Source of the DNA: JAYUHK01 sp043767025
GTDB lineage: Bacteria; Bacteroidota; Bacteroidia; Chitinophagales; Saprospiraceae
Direction of reading: 5' to 3'
NCBI GenBank assembly: GCA_043767025.1
Contig: JAYUHK010000110.1
Coordinates: forward strand, 1-26,254
DNA: 26,254 nucleotides
Shown here: positions 9,901 to 16,354 of the stretch, piece by piece
Numbering within the stretch: the stretch's first letter is position 1
Layout of the letters: the number at the start of each line of letters is the position of its first letter
Notes under the pieces: model-generated
Told to the model about the DNA's origin: nothing
What the model saw: the letters and a program-made list of their open reading frames with translations, nothing else
The model's database searches: none
Made by a program: the position numbers and the translations under genes

Positions 9901-12083
9901 GTTGGCGAGTATTGTCCGCCCGTCCCGAAAGCAATGGTGTAAGCCGTATTCGGCAGCAACCCGTCGGAAGATGAGAAATAATATTCACCGTTGGCATCGG
10001 TCGTTTTGGTAGCGACCACTTGCCCAGCAGCATTGTATAAGGTGACATTGACTCCAGCGAGCGGCTGCTCGCAGGGGTCTTGGATACCATCGCGGTCGGC
10101 ATCAAGCCAAACGTAGTTTCCTATTTGAAGTGGAGGCAAATCGCAGAGTGCCTCTATATCGCCAAGTCCCGAGGCTTTTCCGAAAACGCCGGGATCAGCA
10201 GAACTGTAGATATTATAACCACCGCCAGAAACGTGTTTTCCAGTAGCATTGTCATAACGGACAATACCACCAGCTCCCGTAGCATTGAGGTCGCCATCTA
10301 TGGAAGTCGTAATAAGATAGCCATTGCCGGGCAGCATCGCAATACCACCCTGTGTAGCTTCTTGGTGAAAGCTGTTTGTGGTATTTCCGTCGCCCGGAGT
10401 ATTCACTGGTGCAGCATCGTCATAATACTCACCTGTACCCGGTCCTTGTCCGTTATTGTTACTGGTAGTCGAGCAGGTATTTCCTGCATTGGTTACGGCA
10501 CCATTATTTTCTATCGTCCATTGCATATTGCCTGTCAAGCCAGCACGAAGTAAATCTCCACCAGCAAAACCAGTAAATCCTCCTTGTCCAGTGTTTGGGT
10601 TTGGAGAAAAGTTTTGATCTCCCGTTTGCATACCTGTCCTATCCAAAAAGCCGAGAATCATATCTCCGTTTCCGTCAAACTCGATGTCAGAAAGAATAGG
10701 TTGCGGATAGATGATAATATTACCGCTACATGGATTTGGAAATTGTAGCGTCCAAGGATTCCAATCTTTAGATGGATTATTGGGACACGCATTATCGGTA
10801 GTTCCCTTATTATAATTCAAAGGAAAACTCAATACGAGGGTTGGAGTGCTACCGACTGCATTGGGGTCTATTTTATAAACATTTGCTTTTAGGTCATTTT
10901 TGTTTTGAGAAGATTCTGCGGAGCAAACTGTTCCTACATATAAGAATCCCTGATAGTATTTTAGTCCCCACGGGCGATTATCACCTGCGTTGCTGCAATT
11001 ACTGGGCACCGTCCAAGAACCTTGCACGGAGGTCGTGCCTGCTGTAGGATTGTTGGGGTTTACGTTCAAGCCATAGACTTTTCTATCTAAAAGATTGACG
11101 AAATATAATTTTGAGCCGTCGTCAGAAATGTCCAAATCTCCGATACCTGCTTTCCCAACATTGTCAAAGCCAACTAAATCGGCATTTGCACAAAACAATC
11201 CTCCCGGCATACCGCGATTGGTTGCATTTTGGAAGTTGGCATCGTTTCCAACGTTGATGCCTAAATTAGACACATTCACGAATGGAGCGGTCGTATTGTT
11301 GGTCATATCCGAAATGTAAATACCACCCAAACCTTGAGGACCAAGACCTGCGTGCCGCTTTACGACTGCTGAACTGAATAATTTCTTACTCCGCTTCTGG
11401 TAAGCAACTCCCCAGACCGCACCTGTTTGTGACAGCTTGCTGACAGAGGTATTTGCAGAACTTATTGCTGCGCCACTTGTCTGCGATGGAATAAGAGTCA
11501 AGCCCGTTTCAGGACCCGCTAAACCCAAGTTGCCACAAGCACCCGAAGTCGCTAATGGGTCACCGTTGCGAAACTGTGGCACAACGATTTTAGGGTCTTT
11601 TTGACAATATTCATTGGGGTCTGCGACACCAAGATTGGCACCGCAGGTTGGCGACGCGACGCGCTGCACCGATGTGCGTGAGCCACTGCCGTTGAAAGTA
11701 CCCGATTTGTTATAAATCGCTGGAATATTACTGAACTCCACACGGAGTGGGTAAGCGGCTGGCGCAATACCCGCAAATGAGTAGTAACCACAAGAGTTGG
11801 TGGTGGTAGTCCCTACGGCAACGCCCTGACAGTTGTAGGCGGTGACGGTAATGCCCGCCACACCTGCTTGTTCAAAGGGTTGTTGAATGCCATCGGAATT
11901 GAAGTCCTTCCAAACTTGTCCGCCGAGCTGTCCGTTTTGACAGATTGGCGTACAGCCGCATCCGGGTGGAGCGGGAGTGGGAGCGTTTAGCGATTTGCTG
12001 ACATCAAATGCCCAAGATGGAGCTGTGATGGAAATGACTGTAAAAACGGTCAAAAGTGCAATGCGTGTTACTGCTGATTTCAT
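1..12083 (-). CDS. Giant secreted multi-repeat surface protein (SdrD B-like, DUF11 and HYR-like modules), 3' end outside window
   Basis: Starting at the ATG at 12083 the frame stays open to the left edge, giving at least 4027 residues with no stop seen. I translated 12083 to about 8700 and 1400 to 1, and checked frame at every repeat between. Residues 1-25 are a signal peptide (cleavage after Ser-Trp-Ala). Then follow an SdrD B-like domain (about 46-135), a Gly/Asn-rich propeller-like region (about 190-640), a second SdrD B-like domain (about 651-790, motif IGNYVWLDADRDGIQD), 17 DUF11-type repeats (about 794-3566), a third SdrD B-like domain (about 3570-3695) and at least four HYR-like repeats with ATDNCGN motifs. 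The families are known from bacterial adhesins and stalk-like surface proteins; the exact role is unknown. Export is Sec-dependent; type 9 secretion is plausible in this phylum, but the C-terminus needed to judge is missing. A promoter-like site lies at 12346-12377. Confidence is high for one secreted giant protein, moderate for adhesion. Confidence 0.93.
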   Translation of the reverse strand, partial: MKSAVTRIALLTVFTVISITAPSWAFDVSKSLNAPTPAPPGCGCTPICQNGQLGGQVWKDFNSDGIQQPFEQAGVAGITVTAYNCQGVAVGTTTTNSCGYYSFAGIAPAAYPLRVEFSNIPAIYNKSGTFNGSGSRTSVQRVASPTCGANLGVADPNEYCQKDPKIVVPQFRNGDPLATSGACGNLGLAGPETGLTLIPSQTSGAAISSANTSVSKLSQTGAVWGVAYQKRSKKLFSSAVVKRHAGLGPQGLGGIYISDMTNNTTAPFVNVSNLGINVGNDANFQNATNRGMPGGLFCANADLVGFDNVGKAGIGDLDISDDGSKLYFVNLLDRKVYGLNVNPNNPTAGTTSVQGSWTVPSNCSNAGDNRPWGLKYYQGFLYVGTVCSAESSQNKNDLKANVYKIDPNAVGSTPTLVLSFPLNYNKGTTDNACPNNPSKDWNPWTLQFPNPCSGNIIIYPQPILSDIEFDGNGDMILGFLDRTGMQTGDQNFSPNPNTGQGGFTGFAGGDLLRAGLTGNMQWTIENNGAVTNAGNTCSTTSNNNGQGPGTGEYYDDAAPVNTPGDGNTTNSFHQEATQGGIAMLPGNGYLITTSIDGDLNATGAGGIVRYDNATGKHVSGGGYNIYSSADPGVFGKASGLGDIEALCDLPPLQIGNYVWLDADRDGIQDPCEQPLAGVNVTLYNAAGQVVATKTTDANGEYYFSSSDGLLPNTAYTIAFGTGGQYSPTGLNVGGTSYQLTAANTGEGANQDLNDSDATLATSGPASGLPTISVTTGPEGSTNHTLDAGFNTGIFDLALRKTTTQITPVQIGQDVPFVITVFNQGTIIAKNIGIIDYLPNGLLLSPNDANGWTLGTNNTTATHTITQAIVPGDSAKITILLRVAANAATGNLTNTAEITSTQDNNGVNRNLDDIDSTPDGFNNETNVQDDVITGNGKAGGDEDDHDIAVIRLEKFDLALTKVLTTTGAIKPGDNVTFTITVINQGTLDATNVQVVDYIPTGMTLNDAAWTASGSNATLSSPIATLAAGASTTRTIILKVDNNFQGASLVNRAEISAASNQFNFPDIDSTPDAIAGNDAGGKEGTASDNSVNGNGTGTPGDTNAATDEDDADPALVTFTQTFDLALTKVLTTTGAIKPGDNVTFTITVINQGTLDATNVQVTDYIPTGLTLTDAAWSTTAGVTATLSSPIATLAAGASTTRTITFKVNNNFQGASLVNRAEISAASNSLNQPDIDSTPDAIAGNDAGGKEGTASDNSVNGNGTGTPGDTNAATDEDDSDPALATITQTFDLALTKKLKAGQPAVVSPGDNVTFTITVINQGTLDATNVQVTDYIPADMTLVDAAWTAAGGNATLNAPIATLAAGASTTRDITLKVNPTFAGLSIVNRAEISAASNALNQPDIDSKPDAIVGNDAGGKENTPSDDATGGNGTGTPGDANAATDEDDADPALVGVAQNVKVFDLALDKKLAAGQSSIVAQGDNVTFTITVYNQGTEPATQINLVDYIPTGMTLNDPAWTVVGGKATLNTPIASLAPGAIITRNIILKIDATFAATATGTPLRNAAEISSAKDSNGGTPTDVDSTPDNIDGNQPGEVNPQDDVITGNGKAGGDEDDHDIAIVTVVSQNTTFDLALRKKLAATQGSIVAPGDNVTFTITVFNQGTVGATMIQVTDYLPAGTTLNDGGWTAVGGKATLNTPIASLAAGAITTVNITLKVDATFTGTSVNNKAEISSTKDANGNTPIDVDSTPDNIDGNSPGEVNPINDEINQNGKNGGDEDDHDNEPVTILQPVNFDLALKKTLAAGQPTTVTAGDNVTFTITVYNQGTIGATNIQVTDYIPTDMTLADPNWTAVGGKATLNTLIATLAPGASTTVNIILKTSASFAGTIINKAEISDAKDAAGNSVTDVDSTPDNIDGNSPGEVAPRLQDDVITGNGKAGGDEDDHDIASVIVNPKVTQGFDLALTKTITPGGSSTAVQGSNVSFTITVLNQGNVDAATIKVADYIPAGLILNDPAWTATGNIANLNTPIATLAAGTSTTRTIIFKVDPAFAGGSIINVAEITSATDGNGNPVTDVDSTPDNNPNNDGPSTDNDVSGNPKDPNSTDKDEDDSDFETIMVPAPGSFDLALKKTLATGQAATFSPGGLVKFTITLYNQGVIDATQIQVTDYIPTGLTLNDPAWTAVGGKATLIAPIASLIAGASTTVDIIFKIDANFTGTSLVNKAEISSNKDAAGNTPTDVDSTPDNIDGNTPGEAANLVDDKIDGNGKAGGDEDDHDIASITITPNRFDLALIKKLAAGQPAPVLPGANVKFTISVINQGNVGATQIQVSDYIPTGFTLADPNWTVTAGIATLNTPIATLAAGATTTIDITLKLNANFTGSSITNTAEISSTKDANGNTPTDVDSTPDNNPNNDGIPKNDVVNEDGKNGGDEDDSDIETIAVNNSVFDLALTKKLAAGQATTVRPGDLVKFTITIINQGTIDGTNIQLVDYIPTGLTLNDPNWSGNTSTVNLNTPIATLAAGQSTTRDITFRVDASFRGTSLVNRAEISAASNAAGRPDVDSTPDSNIGNDAGGKEGTASDDSVNGNGTGTPGDANAATDEDDSDPALINVNPDFFDLALTKKLANGQSSIVKPNDLVTYTITVINQGTIGATQIQVSDYLPTGVTLQDAAWTVTAGVATLNTPIASLAAGASTQVNITIKLGPTFTGSLTNVAEISSVKDANGGTPTDIDSTPDNNPNNDGTPKNDVVNEDGKNGGDEDDSDPETITVTTDTNIFDLALTKKLSPTQSTIVTPGSKVKFDITVYNQGTITATRINVVDYVPAGMTFNNADNPQWFVGTGGLPTYVAGPVLPGAQTTTTIILTVSPTFAGTSITNVTEISSAADENGNPTTDIDSTPDSNPNNDGIPQDNVISGNGKAGGDEDDSDPETITITQFVPQPDLALQKKLATGQSSIVKPGDFVTFTINVLNQGNIAGTQIQVTDYIPTGLVLADGNWTASGNSATLNTPIASLAPQGTTTRNIRFQVSPSFTGTSLRNKAEISSVKDSVGGVFTDIDSTPDNIDGNQPGEVNPKNDVVNENGKAGGDEDDHDFEDVTVTQVFDLALIKKLAPGQAASVKPGDLVNFAITVFNQGTLPATNIQVIDYVPTDMALADPTWSLGINNAATLNTPIASLAPGASTTVNIKLQVKFTFQGISLTNKAEILSASNPLNLPDIDSTPDGDPNNDPTINDEINKTPATGDEDDEDPETIAVTQIFDLALTKTLTAGQPGPFKQGDLVTYTIIVYNQGTLDAFNVNVTDYVPAGMTVSDPNWFQNGQIATLNGGIPFIGANQATIRFISMRISPTFQGNSLVNKAEISGADNLLNQPDIDSKPDQNPNNDGGGKENSPSDDVITGNGTGTPGDTNPATDEDDEDPAQIPVLQTFDLALVKKLAAGQAAAVAVGSNVTFTLTVYNQGSLNATNVQITDYIPAGFALNDPNWTAVGSKATLNTPIASISQGNQANVNIILRVLPTFQGNSLKNTAEISSASNALNLQDIDSTPDNIDGNQPGEVNPVDNSITGDGKNGGDEDDHDIETIQLLPGSISGITWKECGNLGIREAGEKGISGVTVTLNGTSFSGVPFSAIAVTPATGIYNFPNVPAGNYTITFSMPGGMVGLARVPKNVGNNDAIDSDADVTTGLSDAIIVLGGVNTPNVDAGYTDIQAPVFTTIPNNLTIECSDPEPNVSNTLTASDNCTAPLNIIITYLGQVKTPNPADNCPDSYTLTRTWKATDECSNSTTIQQTITVRDTKAPTFTSQIPSDVTVQCDAIPVAQTLAASDNCDTDVTVTFVETNTKPITGCVDNYTIKRVWTATDNCGNKTTRTQNVQVIDTKSPEFVNPPADITIQCDVPVPAQVLPQATDNCDLSVTVTYVGEQVQQVICPRILIRTWQATDNCGNTKQTSQRITIQDTKAPVFTSVPANVTVECTSVPPVGTATASDNCSTPTVAYIGESRTDGNCPNNYTLIRRWEATDACGNKTTSTQTIKVQDTTAPVF
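1385..9704 (-). repeat. 17 tandem DUF11-type repeats of about 160-170 codons
   Basis: Each unit starts with FDLAL(T/R)K and continues with a G-x-x-V-x-F-x-I-T-V-x-N-Q-G-T strand pair, a D-Y-I-P-x-G turn, a 'TLAAG' segment, an 'L-x-N-x-A-E-I' segment and an Asp-rich linker ending in GDEDDHD, DEDDSD or similar. The starts on the plus strand lie near 9704, 9225, 8725, 8220, 7712, 7208, 6719, 6221, 5729, 5240, 4763, 4256, 3776, 3287, 2804, 2339 and 1835. All are in the same frame as the signal peptide. DUF11 units are immunoglobulin-like surface repeats. The linkers (DIDSTPDN...DEDD) resemble calcium-binding Asp loops, which is inference. Confidence 0.92.
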
Positions 12084-12326
12084 GTGTGAAGTGTATTTTG
12101 CTTTGATAACCAAAAAAGTTAAAATGCTAATTTAAATTGTATATTGCTGTACGAAAATTATTAGTATCTTACTATTTTACTAAAACAGTAATTGCCCGAA
12201 TCTTGATGTTCAAAATTCGAGTGAAAAATTTTTATTTCTATCGGTTTGGAAGACAACGAAAAAAAATTGTCCCTAAAAGTGGAACAAAATGTACGAAAAA
12301 ATTGGGGTTCGTTGTTTAAATCGGAA

Positions 12327-12360
12327 AAGTGCGTTTTTACAAGTGCAAATATAAGCACTT
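12327..12360. promoter_or_regulatory. AAGTGC dyad overlapping the -7 box (possible operator)
   Basis: AAGTGC (12341-12346) and its exact complement GCACTT (12355-12360) flank 8 nt and straddle the TATATTTG -7 element. Another AAGTGC lies at 12327-12332, 14 bp from the first. Half-sites placed over a core promoter suggest a repressor or response-regulator site. Six-base arms in AT-rich DNA can occur by chance. Confidence 0.4.
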
Positions 12361-12377
12361 CAAAACAAAAATCCAAA
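12346..12377 (-). promoter_or_regulatory. Candidate Bacteroidota-type promoter of the giant surface-protein gene
   Basis: Read on the minus strand, TTTG (12377-12374) is followed after 20 nt by TATATTTG (12353-12346), an exact match to the TTTG / TAnnTTTG sigma-factor consensus described for Bacteroides. Initiation would fall near 12340, leaving an AT-rich 5' leader of about 255 nt before the ATG at 12083. The match and spacing are seen; activity is inferred. Confidence 0.6.
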
Positions 12378-13005
12378 TAGATTTTTATTTCATTCAAAAT
12401 TTTTATAAAAAATTGTTCTAAATTCTTTATAACTTGCGTTAAAACCATCAATATAGTATTAATAGTTTTGTAGCTTTTTACCGTGTGAGTAAAAGTTGTC
12501 ATGTTGTTCTGTTTGCGAAATACTTGTTAGTTGTTCTATTCCCGCTCTGTTCGCTTGCACATCGTGCGACTTTTAGACTAAAAAATATAAAAAAGTCACA
12601 ATCAAAAAAAATTATAGTTTAGCAGAAGTTATTTTCAGAGAAAGAGGACATTATCTGCCACCCAAACCCTACTTTATTTACTGGTGCAATGTTAGGCAGA
12701 AAAATAAATACAAAATACACCTGTTTTTTAAAAATGTGACATGGTATAAATATTATTTTTCTTAAAAATTATTCGTTTTATTCGATTTAAACTATATTTA
12801 TAAAAAATAAAATAAAATAAAACTGCATAAATGTTGCACAAAATAACAAACCTTTCTCAAAACTCAAGATTTATTTGCACTGAAATCAGACAAAAATAGG
12901 GGTTTGCTGCTTCGTTGTCTGGTATTCAAGATAGCTACTTGTTGGTCTTTTGTCATTCTTCTTCCGATAAAAAAATGACAAAAAAATCAAAAGCAAGAGC
13001 AAACA
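12378..13005. other. AT-rich intergenic DNA without a convincing gene
   Basis: This stretch separates the divergent giant gene and response regulator. It is very AT-rich, with A/T runs near 12570-12620 and 12720-12830. Short open frames here have no recognisable protein character and overlap promoter elements. Small inverted repeats are present (12654-12659 with 12695-12700; 12948-12957 with 12974-12983). I see no RNA gene or insertion sequence. Confidence 0.6.
12948..12983. repeat. Perfect 10-bp inverted repeat, 16-nt spacer
   Basis: TTTTGTCATT at 12948-12957 is exactly complementary to AATGACAAAA at 12974-12983. It lies just upstream of the candidate promoter of the response regulator. It could be an operator. 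A terminator is less likely, because neither strand has a T-run placed after a GC-rich stem. Confidence 0.4.
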
Positions 13006-13036
13006 TTTATTTATCCCATAAATATTATTATATTTG
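13006..13036 (+). promoter_or_regulatory. Candidate promoter of the response regulator gene
   Basis: TATATTTG at 13029-13036 matches the TAnnTTTG -7 box exactly. TTTA at 13006-13009, 19 nt upstream, is a one-mismatch version of the -33 TTTG. Initiation would fall near 13043, about 100 nt before the GTG start at 13142. Confidence 0.5.
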
Positions 13037-13141
13037 CGTTAGGATTGTATCTAAAATAAGGCATTCAGTTTTTTCTTTATTCCCAATTTTTTTGACCGTA
13101 AAAAAAATAACTCCAGTTCAATAATCAAATTTAACCCCAAA

Positions 13142-13798
13142 GTGAACGTACAACCACCGCCATTCCTCTCATCGTCCGTCAGCCGCAAGCTAAATCTCAT
13201 ACTTGTCGAGGACGACCAAAATATTCAGAAATATTTTTTAGAATATTTTTTTCAAAATTTTAATTTTGTTTTTCACTACAACAGCATAGAAGAGTTTTAT
13301 GACGCAAAACTGAAAACCAACGAAGTTGGAATGATTTTGTTGGATATTGGTCTTCCCTGTCAGTCAGGCTTGGAGGCTCTACCTAAAATCAAAAGTCAAT
13401 ATCCAAATAAAGAAATCGTTATCTTTAGTTCTTACGACTGCCCTGCTGTGGTGGTGCAAGCTCTACGGTTGGGTGCTACGGGCTATTTGCTCAAAAGCGA
13501 CGCACTACTTACTATCGACCAAGAGCTATCTGTCATCATGAAGGGCGGCGCAGCGATTTCGCCAACGATTGCAAGAAAGTTGGTGGAGTTTTTTGCTCCG
13601 CAAAATTTGCTGAAAACTCTCAAGCCCAAAGAACGAGCCATCTTGAAACTATTTTCGGAAGGCTATACCTACGAAGAAGTGGGTGCGCAGCTTGGGCTAA
13701 AAATTGACACCGTCCGTTATTATGTTCGGTCGCTGTATAAAAAACTCCACGTCACGACCAAAAATGAAGCCCTTTTGAAAGTACGAGCAGAGCTTTAA
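13142..13798 (+). CDS. Two-component response regulator, LuxR/NarL type
   Basis: This 218-residue protein has an N-terminal receiver domain (about 17-135) and a C-terminal LuxR-type helix-turn-helix (about 155-215). The receiver shows the acidic pair Asp24/Asp25 after strand 1, phosphoacceptor Asp68 in ILLDIGLP, Ser96 after strand 4 and Lys118 in GYLLKSDA. The C-terminal part has the family pattern LKPKERAILKLFSEGYTYEE followed by a recognition helix around IDTVRYYV. The start is GTG; it is the only reasonable start, because the frame is closed upstream at 13052 and the receiver begins about 15 residues in. It should act in the cytoplasm as a phosphorylation-controlled transcription regulator. 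The convergent histidine kinase gene overlaps it by 4 bp and is the likely partner; the upstream divergent giant gene is a candidate target. Confidence 0.92.
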   Translation: MNVQPPPFLSSSVSRKLNLILVEDDQNIQKYFLEYFFQNFNFVFHYNSIEEFYDAKLKTNEVGMILLDIGLPCQSGLEALPKIKSQYPNKEIVIFSSYDCPAVVVQALRLGATGYLLKSDALLTIDQELSVIMKGGAAISPTIARKLVEFFAPQNLLKTLKPKERAILKLFSEGYTYEEVGAQLGLKIDTVRYYVRSLYKKLHVTTKNEALLKVRAEL

Positions 13799-16017
13799 GT
13801 TAGCGTCTGTAACAAGATACCGACTGTTGCGCCACTGCCAGAGGTGTTATTGGTAGCAAAAACCCTCGCGTTGTGTTTATCTGCTATTTTTTTGACGATA
13901 GCAAGACCAATGCCTGACCCAGCGATGCTTTCGCACAGATGCACTCTTTTGAAGAGCTCAAAAATACGCATCTCCGATGCAGGCGGAAGACCGATGCCGT
14001 TGTCTGTTACCGAAAGTTTCCATTTCTGCTCACTTCGGGATAGGCTTACCACGACGCTCGGCGCAGATGATTGGCTACTGAACTTTAAAGCATTGTCCAA
14101 TAAATTGCGCAATACTTGGCGGAGCATCAAGCGGTCACCTCTGATGCTTACACTCGCAGTCGGTACATTGATAGAAATAATGCCTCGCGCTAACTTTCTG
14201 TCGTAATCGGCTACCGTATTTTTTATCAACTCTACCATGTCAAACTCGGATACATACGGCAGTGTATTATCCAACTGCGAAAAATCCATCAAGCCTTTCA
14301 ACATTTCTTCTGCATCTTTTACAGACTCTAAAATATCCGCAGTGTGAGAATTGCTGCCATATCTTTTTTCTAAAAGTTGAGTGCTTTGAGCGGCGTGGTA
14401 GAGGGGAACACGAAGGTCATGTGACACCGCATAGTTGAACGATTTGAGTTGTTCTTCCTTTTCTTTGGCTTGAAGCTGGGACTGCCATGCCTGCCTTCTT
14501 GCGCAGTTGCGAGAATAGAACAGCATAAAGATTGATATAACACAAAGGGCAATACACAATAGCAAAAGTAAAAGAGTACTTTGATGCGCCGATTTTTGTT
14601 GCTGCACATTGAGCTGCATATTTTTTAGCTTGCTTTGTTCTTGCAGCTCCGCCAAGTTTGTTTCGAGTGCGGACTTTGCTACCCGCACATCTGCCAAAGT
14701 ACTATCTTGTAAGTTTTGATACACCTTATAGTAGTGAATCGCTTCTTGTGGTCGCCACCAAAGATTATATAATTTTATGAAGGCTTCATACACCGTGTTG
14801 AGCAAGATATTATTCTGATTTTTTTGGGCATAATCTTGTACTTTTTTATATGCCAGTTCTGCTGAAGAATAACTTTTTTGGTCGGCACACAAATCTCCAT
14901 AATCTTGAAGAAGCGTGTAGAAATGACATTTTTCTAATATATTTTTTTTACGAAATAAAATATTGTCGAGAGCCAATGTTGCAGAATGCTTGTTGAAAAG
15001 TTTGCCTTCACAGAATATTTTTTCGCCCGATAGCAACCAAAAGTAACTGTTTGTCGTGTCTTTTATCTGTTGTCGCTGTTGCAGAGTAGTCTGAAAAATA
15101 TCTTTTGCAGCTCTATAATCACCCTTTTTTTTGTAAACATCACACACGCATCGGACAATATTGACCAACTGTGTGGCTGACGGGTTTTGAGTTTGCACGA
15201 GCTGATAGGCTATTTGGTAGTAATAAAGTACGCTATCAAGCTGCCTGTCAAGCTCAAAAATATTGCCAATATTCCTGAAAGCGGCTGCCAACTGAATAGT
15301 ATCTTTTGCTTCCTCCGCAAGGATTTTGGCACGGAGCGACACTTGTATAGCTCCTCTGTTGTTTCCTACGTTCCTCCGATACAGTGCCAAATTATTATAA
15401 GGTTTTATTTGTAATAAATGATATTTTTCATTGAGTGCAACTGCTTTTTCAAAAGCGGGTATGACCAGTTTGCTGCTGTCCATCTCCCAATATAAGCCGC
15501 CGAGGTCGTTGTAAATCTGTATCAAAAAAGATGGATTGGCAGCTTCTATGAGTTGCTCGGACTCCAAAATTCCTTTCAGCTTGTTTAGCCCTTCGATTTT
15601 TCTGCTTTGGCGAAGGTCGCACAAAGCAGTCTTAAAGACTATCCTTATGTAGGTTATCTTCTGCCGCGACGAGTCGCAATAGTTCAAAGCGAGCTGCAAC
15701 AAGCTGTCCGATTGTCGCAGATTGCCGCCTTTCAGATAGGGTGTTCCGAGTGCCGAATAGCTTTCGGCGAGAAGGTCACGGTCAGCCAGAGCGACTGCTT
15801 TCTTCAAAACTGACTCTGCCAAAGTATCTGCTTTCGCCCATTGTCGCTGTTGGGCGTATAACTCCGCCAATGCCAACTGGCTGTGCAGCTGGACTTTTGG
15901 CTCTTGATGGATTAGGACTGCAAATATGCTATCCATAGCGTGTTTGACTGCTGGGGGCTGCGCACTGCAATGCAGTGCCGCTGAACACAATAGTACCAAA
16001 ATGATTTTGTTATTCAT
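13795..16017 (-). CDS. TPR-containing membrane sensor histidine kinase
   Basis: This 740-residue protein starts with a signal peptide (about 1-19, ...LHCSAQ) and a long periplasmic region (about 20-470) of helical pairs with the TPR spacing (for example 'AELYAQQRQWAKADTLAE', 'YNNLALYRRN', 'AFRNIGNIFE'). A short predicted coiled coil (about 455-478) leads into one membrane helix at about 480-502. The cytoplasmic part has a HisKA-like helix with His533 in SHDLRVPL, then an HATPase domain with Asn642 (DNALKFS), Asp672 (DNGIGLP) and the G2 loop GSGIGLAIVKK (about 700). All kinase motifs are intact. It likely autophosphorylates in response to an envelope cue and passes phosphate to the adjacent regulator. 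Its stop shares TTAA (13795-13798) with that gene. A promoter-like site lies at 16193-16221. Confidence 0.92.
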   Translation of the reverse strand: MNNKIILVLLCSAALHCSAQPPAVKHAMDSIFAVLIHQEPKVQLHSQLALAELYAQQRQWAKADTLAESVLKKAVALADRDLLAESYSALGTPYLKGGNLRQSDSLLQLALNYCDSSRQKITYIRIVFKTALCDLRQSRKIEGLNKLKGILESEQLIEAANPSFLIQIYNDLGGLYWEMDSSKLVIPAFEKAVALNEKYHLLQIKPYNNLALYRRNVGNNRGAIQVSLRAKILAEEAKDTIQLAAAFRNIGNIFELDRQLDSVLYYYQIAYQLVQTQNPSATQLVNIVRCVCDVYKKKGDYRAAKDIFQTTLQQRQQIKDTTNSYFWLLSGEKIFCEGKLFNKHSATLALDNILFRKKNILEKCHFYTLLQDYGDLCADQKSYSSAELAYKKVQDYAQKNQNNILLNTVYEAFIKLYNLWWRPQEAIHYYKVYQNLQDSTLADVRVAKSALETNLAELQEQSKLKNMQLNVQQQKSAHQSTLLLLLLCIALCVISIFMLFYSRNCARRQAWQSQLQAKEKEEQLKSFNYAVSHDLRVPLYHAAQSTQLLEKRYGSNSHTADILESVKDAEEMLKGLMDFSQLDNTLPYVSEFDMVELIKNTVADYDRKLARGIISINVPTASVSIRGDRLMLRQVLRNLLDNALKFSSQSSAPSVVVSLSRSEQKWKLSVTDNGIGLPPASEMRIFELFKRVHLCESIAGSGIGLAIVKKIADKHNARVFATNNTSGSGATVGILLQTLT

Positions 16018-16192
16018 TATTTATGGCAGATTGATTTTTTTGGACTTTCTATATGGGTTTCAACTGATTTTTTACTCTTTTTAATTTGCTGATTTTGCGT
16101 TTGCTTACACCCGATATTTTCACTGCGAAGTTATTTTACATTTATTTTAGGTATCGCAAGATTTCAAAATTTTGCAAAAAATATTTCCTTTA

Positions 16193-16221
16193 CAAAGATA
16201 GATAAATTTTATTTATTCAAA
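16193..16221 (-). promoter_or_regulatory. Candidate promoter of the histidine kinase gene
   Basis: On the minus strand, TTTG (16221-16218) precedes TATCTTTG (16200-16193) by 17 nt. The -7 element is an exact TAnnTTTG match; the spacing is at the short end for this consensus. The leader to the ATG at 16017 would be about 170 nt. Confidence 0.5.
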
Positions 16222-16354
16222 TACATGCTCTAAAACTGTGCCACCGCTTTTTTCTTCAATATTTATCGCCAATAAAGCAATTATATTTTGTCTCAAATGC
16301 GCCAAAAACCTTACACCAAGTATAAAATATTGAAATAATTCATTCATACCAATA

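Noticed and set aside
12161..12502. Minus-strand frame of 113 codons between the giant gene and the regulator
   Set aside because: Low-complexity AT-rich translation with no family resemblance, and it overlaps the candidate promoter at 12346-12377.
12654..12700. TCTGCC/GGCAGA inverted repeat as a small RNA or terminator
   Set aside because: Only 6 bp with a 35-nt loop and no T-run; too weak to call.
12915..13124. Plus-strand frame of about 69 codons before the regulator
   Set aside because: AT-rich noise overlapping the promoter-like TATATTTG; no recognisable protein features.
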